Shown here: piece after piece, positions 46,798 through 49,876 of the stretch
Numbering within the stretch: position 1 is the first letter of the stretch
Layout of the letters: each line of letters opens with the position of its first letter
DNA from: Candidatus Gottesmanbacteria bacterium
GTDB taxonomy: Bacteria > Patescibacteriota > Microgenomatia > UBA10105 > UBA927
NCBI GenBank assembly: GCA_023245355.1
Contig: JAHFKN010000008.1
Span: forward strand, 1-49,876
Direction of reading: 5' to 3'
DNA length: 49,876 bases
The notes under the pieces: model-generated
Told to the model about the DNA's origin: nothing
Databases searched by the model: none
The model's input: the letters and a program-made list of their open reading frames with translations, nothing else
Translations under genes and position numbers: made by a program

Positions 46798-47688
46798 TTA
46801 TGACGTGAGGAATTTGGGATCCTGGTCGGACGGATAGGGGAATATCATGCCTTTTGCTTTGGAGAACGTGCTGATGTGTGTGCTGTTATCTATCTGGGTC
46901 ACCAGTGCGTCGAGCGCTTCGGGGACGGCGCCGTATACGAATCTCCGCAGCGTGCCAAGAGACAAGTGATCCCAGGAGGGAATTTCAAATACTAATTGCG
47001 GCTGCAGGTTGGGGTCTTTTTGGATATAGCACCGCAGGGGCTCTGATTTGTCATAGAGTTCCGTTCCTCCGTTTTGGATGGAAACTCCTCCTGCTGCCAT
47101 CGTAATGTCCCGTTCTCCGTGGGTGCGGATGACATTCATGACGTCAGACATGTCGTACGGACGCATTTTGCCGGCAACGCGCACAAGCACTGTGGCCGGG
47201 TGCGCAGACGGGTCGGTGAGATCGATACCGGTGAGTGCTGTACAAATTTCGAAATTTTTGCCGGATTGTGCGAGCGCGCCGTTTTCCGGATCCGTCAGCC
47301 AATGTTCGATGCTGATTGGTTTTTCCAATACTTTCGGAATGTCGTCGGGAGCTTCTGCGTTATAACTTACCTGCACAGTGTCGGAATAGAGTCTGATCGT
47401 CCGTCCCGGCCGGTCAGAAATTTCACCTACGAGTCCCTCACACGCCGATTTGTTGATAACGCCCTGGACAAGCAGGCCGGTTATGTCCTGCAGTGCTTTC
47501 TCGCGGGCTACCTCAAACGGCCATTCTGATGGGGAGCTGTTGACGGGTTTATGGATAACCGTTTCCGTAAATCCGGGGGTCACCTGGTTGACGCGGTTTT
47601 CGGGGAGGAGGGAACGGAACGCCATGACGCGCTCTTTCGATGATGTCACAATATCAAGATATATCGGTCGCTCGTTTTTCGGTGCCAT
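46798..47688 (-). CDS. Divergent Maf-like nucleotide pyrophosphatase
   Basis: 296 residues. Order of motifs matches the Maf/YhdE fold: TSSKERV (15-21, usually SxRR), FEVAREKAL (58-66), YSDTVQV (101-107, usually aDTvV), EKPIS (122-126), SGKNFEICT (142-150) and AAGGVSIQNGG. Maf proteins hydrolyse non-canonical nucleotides. SxRR is SKER, the protein is about 100 residues longer than usual, and a C-terminal domain is added. Activity is therefore uncertain. Confidence 0.65.
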   Translation of the reverse strand: MAPKNERPIYLDIVTSSKERVMAFRSLLPENRVNQVTPGFTETVIHKPVNSSPSEWPFEVAREKALQDITGLLVQGVINKSACEGLVGEISDRPGRTIRLYSDTVQVSYNAEAPDDIPKVLEKPISIEHWLTDPENGALAQSGKNFEICTALTGIDLTDPSAHPATVLVRVAGKMRPYDMSDVMNVIRTHGERDITMAAGGVSIQNGGTELYDKSEPLRCYIQKDPNLQPQLVFEIPSWDHLSLGTLRRFVYGAVPEALDALVTQIDNSTHISTFSKAKGMIFPYPSDQDPKFLTS

Positions 47689-47856
47689 TGCTTAATAAGT
47701 GATTTGATACAGCAAACGAGCAGGTAACAATAAAATTCACGATGTGTGTCATTTTTTTGATCGTGAATTTTCTCCTTTGTTTATACATGAATGCATTGGG
47801 AGCAGGTCAACTGGAAAAAAACAGGTGGATCTGTATCAAAGTACGGCAATTTTTTG

Positions 47857-47862
47857 TATAAT
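47857..47862 (+). promoter_or_regulatory. -10 box of the gene at 47873
   Basis: TATAAT, 10 nt before the ATG at 47873. It shows that the in-frame start at 47744 is upstream of the promoter. Confidence 0.6.
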
Positions 47863-47872
47863 ACCTTTTCTT

Positions 47873-48280
47873 ATGGCAATACTGGAGCTTACCCTCTTAA
47901 AACCTGAAGCTGTCGGGGCCTCAATGAGGTCCAATCAATTGAGATCGCTTGCTGAAACTGCGTTTGTCCGCGAAGTACTGCCCGGAACGCGGCGTGAATG
48001 CATAACGGATGACCGGTGGAATAATCAGAGTCATTCCTGGTGGCTTACCGTCCGGAGGGATGGAATCGGCGTATTGGAAATCAAGCCGGAATGGAAGCAT
48101 GCGTCGATTCAGGTAGCGGACGGAAGAAGACCGCAGCGCCTGCGCGAGGTGACGTATACGCTTAACCGTCCGCAGGTGCAGTTATTGGCAGGAACACAAT
48201 TCATCGGGGAACAGGGTGACAGGGTGAGCATGTTGTTTAAAATGATTTGTTACACCGACGGCAAAACCCTTCCGTTTTAA
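47873..48280 (+). CDS. Hypothetical protein, 135 residues
   Basis: Not recognised. Soluble, beginning MAILELTLLKPEAVGASM, with a Trp-rich middle (HSWWLTVRRDG), a beta-rich second half and the end DGKTLPF. The start is set by the promoter. The M16 gene follows after 58 bp with its own -10 box. Confidence 0.55.
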   Translation: MAILELTLLKPEAVGASMRSNQLRSLAETAFVREVLPGTRRECITDDRWNNQSHSWWLTVRRDGIGVLEIKPEWKHASIQVADGRRPQRLREVTYTLNRPQVQLLAGTQFIGEQGDRVSMLFKMICYTDGKTLPF

Positions 48281-48325
48281 CACACTGTTTTGTATTTCCC
48301 ATTGGAAATATTTGATCTAATCCGG

Positions 48326-48331
48326 TAGGAT
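48326..48331 (+). promoter_or_regulatory. -10 box of the M16 gene
   Basis: TAGGAT, 7 nt before the ATG at 48339. Confidence 0.5.
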
Positions 48332-48338
48332 AACTACT

Positions 48339-49616
48339 ATGCTTCCCTATACAAAAACCGTATTACCCAATGGCGTCCGGTTGATCCTGGTACCCATGGA
48401 AGGCGTCAATAGTGTCGCGACGTCCGTCATGGTCGGTGTCGGGAGCCGGTATGAAACCTCGGCCATCAATGGTATTTCCCATTTTCTCGAACACATGGTA
48501 TTTAAGGGAACCGAGAAATATCCGACAACGGACGACGTAAATACTATTGAGCGTGCAGGCGGGCTGCAGAACGCGTATACCGATATCGACATAACGAATT
48601 ACCACAATAAAGTGTTAAGTGAGGACTGGCATCTGGCGCTTGATATCAATAAAGAACTGGCGGTTAATCCCCGGCTCCCTGAAGAATGGGTAAACAAAGA
48701 ACGGAATGTGATTTTGGAGGAGATGAAGCGATACGAAGACGAGCCGGCCAACAAAGTAGAAGAAATATACCACGGATTACTGTATCCGGATACGAAATTA
48801 GGCATGCGCATCATCGGAGAAGAAGCAAGTTTAAAGTCTGTGGATGCCAACGAACTCCGCCGGTATCACACCCGGTGGTATGCGCCGGAGCGCATCGTCG
48901 TAATGCTTGCCGGTAAACTATCGGAACACAGCAAGGAGATAACGGAACAGGCAGAGGCGTGGTTCGGTTCGCTGCCGGCCAAAAAAACCGGCGATATTGA
49001 CGTCGTGACCCCGCATCAGGCCAAGCCGCAGCTTGCCGTAGTGACCAAGCGTGATGCAGCACAGGCGCATCTGATTGTGGGTCTGCGGGCATTTGCCCGT
49101 GACAGTGAAGACCGGTTTGCATGGGGACTGTTCAATCTTATTATGGGCGTGTCGTTTACCAGCCGGTTATTTAAGGAAATCCGGGAAAAACGGGGGCTTT
49201 GCTATCATGTGCGCAGCGGAAGTTCCGCATATCACGATGTCGGCAGCTGGGATATCTATGCGGGAGTAGCAACCGACAAAGTGACGGAAGCGACCAAGGC
49301 AATCATTGAGGAACTTTCCAAAGCAAAGGCCGGCGGAGTAACGGAAGATGAGCTTTCTGTCGCACGGAAACGGTTAAAGACCATGCTTGCGTTCCGGAGC
49401 GAAGATCCTGAATTCTGGACAGAATGGTACGGCCGTACAGAATTATTCGGCATGAAACTGATGACACTTGAAGACTATATCAAAAAGATAGATGCCGTAT
49501 CAGTTACTCACATTAATGCGCTCATTACCAAGTATTTCAAAACAGAGAGTCTGAATATGTCGCTGGTATGGAGCAAACCCCGTGATGAACAGCTTCTTAC
49601 GCTTCTGTCCCTTTGA
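48339..49616 (+). CDS. M16-family zinc peptidase (processing-protease type)
   Basis: 425 residues. The inverted zinc motif HFLEH (48-52) is intact with a likely third ligand in NKVEEIYHG near residue 130. The second half repeats the fold and ends in the family-typical FGMKLMTLEDYIKKIDAV, with RLFKEIREKRGLCYHV supplying the substrate-binding Arg/Tyr. Single-unit M16B proteins act as dimers, with one subunit often inactive; here no partner gene is visible. It has no signal peptide, so peptides in the cytosol are the likely substrate. Confidence 0.92.
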   Translation: MLPYTKTVLPNGVRLILVPMEGVNSVATSVMVGVGSRYETSAINGISHFLEHMVFKGTEKYPTTDDVNTIERAGGLQNAYTDIDITNYHNKVLSEDWHLALDINKELAVNPRLPEEWVNKERNVILEEMKRYEDEPANKVEEIYHGLLYPDTKLGMRIIGEEASLKSVDANELRRYHTRWYAPERIVVMLAGKLSEHSKEITEQAEAWFGSLPAKKTGDIDVVTPHQAKPQLAVVTKRDAAQAHLIVGLRAFARDSEDRFAWGLFNLIMGVSFTSRLFKEIREKRGLCYHVRSGSSAYHDVGSWDIYAGVATDKVTEATKAIIEELSKAKAGGVTEDELSVARKRLKTMLAFRSEDPEFWTEWYGRTELFGMKLMTLEDYIKKIDAVSVTHINALITKYFKTESLNMSLVWSKPRDEQLLTLLSL

Positions 49617-49673
49617 CGGTTGACCGCAAAGTTTACTATAGGGTAAAATGACCGCTTCTCATCTTTTTTCTCT

Positions 49674-49876
49674 ATGAAACCCACGATTATCGCGCTGTTG
49701 GGTAAACCGCTTGCGGGGAAAGACACCGTCGCGCGTTGCCTGCGTAATTTTGATGCGGGACTTGCAACGATATCTATTGGGGAAGTACTCCGTGAAGTAA
49801 AAGCCGTAGGGCAGGATCATCGGTTTTGGCCTCTTTTTAAGGATGCAATTACCATTGCCGACGCCGGAGGCATTGT
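49674..49876 (+). CDS. P-loop nucleoside-monophosphate-kinase-like protein (cut by window end)
   Basis: The first 67 residues are visible. GKPLAGKDT (10-18) is a Walker A motif of the adenylate-kinase type, where Asp replaces the usual Gly/Ser in GxPxxGKGT, and ISIGEVLRE matches the ISTGDLLRE NMP-binding region. Adenylate, guanylate or a related kinase cannot be told apart yet. No Shine-Dalgarno is apparent. Confidence 0.7.
   Translation, partial: MKPTIIALLGKPLAGKDTVARCLRNFDAGLATISIGEVLREVKAVGQDHRFWPLFKDAITIADAGGI

Overview
The window looks like chromosomal DNA of a bacterium with a single membrane and a compact, gene-dense genome. It carries a sortase with a substrate, a lipoprotein, a collagen-like surface protein, a T-box riboswitch, and many genes with a -10 box 6-10 nt before the start codon and no Shine-Dalgarno sequence. 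Together with the many orphan proteins this would fit a Patescibacteria (CPR) lineage or something near it. That placement is inference; no rRNA or tRNA gene is visible to test it.

Layout. (1) 1-2695, minus: a gene cut by the window edge. It encodes two MerR-type helix-turn-helix domains, a Pro/Thr linker, one membrane helix, then more than 600 residues of Gly-X-Y collagen-like repeat. (2) 3273-9329, plus: a T-box leader with terminator, an Arg-rich 29-codon reading frame, then argH, argG, argF and argS. These convert ornithine to arginine and charge tRNA-Arg. (3) 9356-17590: small genes including a STAS protein, an Nramp-related transporter next to a soluble PRC/MgtE-N/CBS protein (probable Mg2+ uptake), an IMPase-like phosphatase, a candidate PD-(D/E)XK protein and several orphans. 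(4) 17641-25736: lepA, two HExxH membrane metalloproteases and a four-gene plus-strand cluster of mostly unknown function. The last two proteins of that cluster share the C-terminal tag HSNTxRITF. (5) 25726-31262, minus: a glycan block of two GT-C-type membrane proteins and a GT4 glycosyltransferase. (6) 31515-38122, minus: exported proteins (Thr/Pro-rich anchored proteins, a lipoprotein, a sortase substrate ending in LPVAG) and a sortase, separated by long hairpin-rich spacers. (7) 38250-49876: an M14-type carboxypeptidase, a GNAT, a 1987-residue protein hiding a GT2-like domain, two small helical proteins, a Maf-like protein, an M16 peptidase and the start of a P-loop kinase.

The most unusual items are the DNA-binding/membrane/collagen fusion, the arginine T-box operon with its possible second leader-peptide control, the Nramp-related/MgtE-N pair, the giant protein with a degenerate GT2-like domain, the shared C-terminal tag, and the window-wide leaderless promoter pattern.
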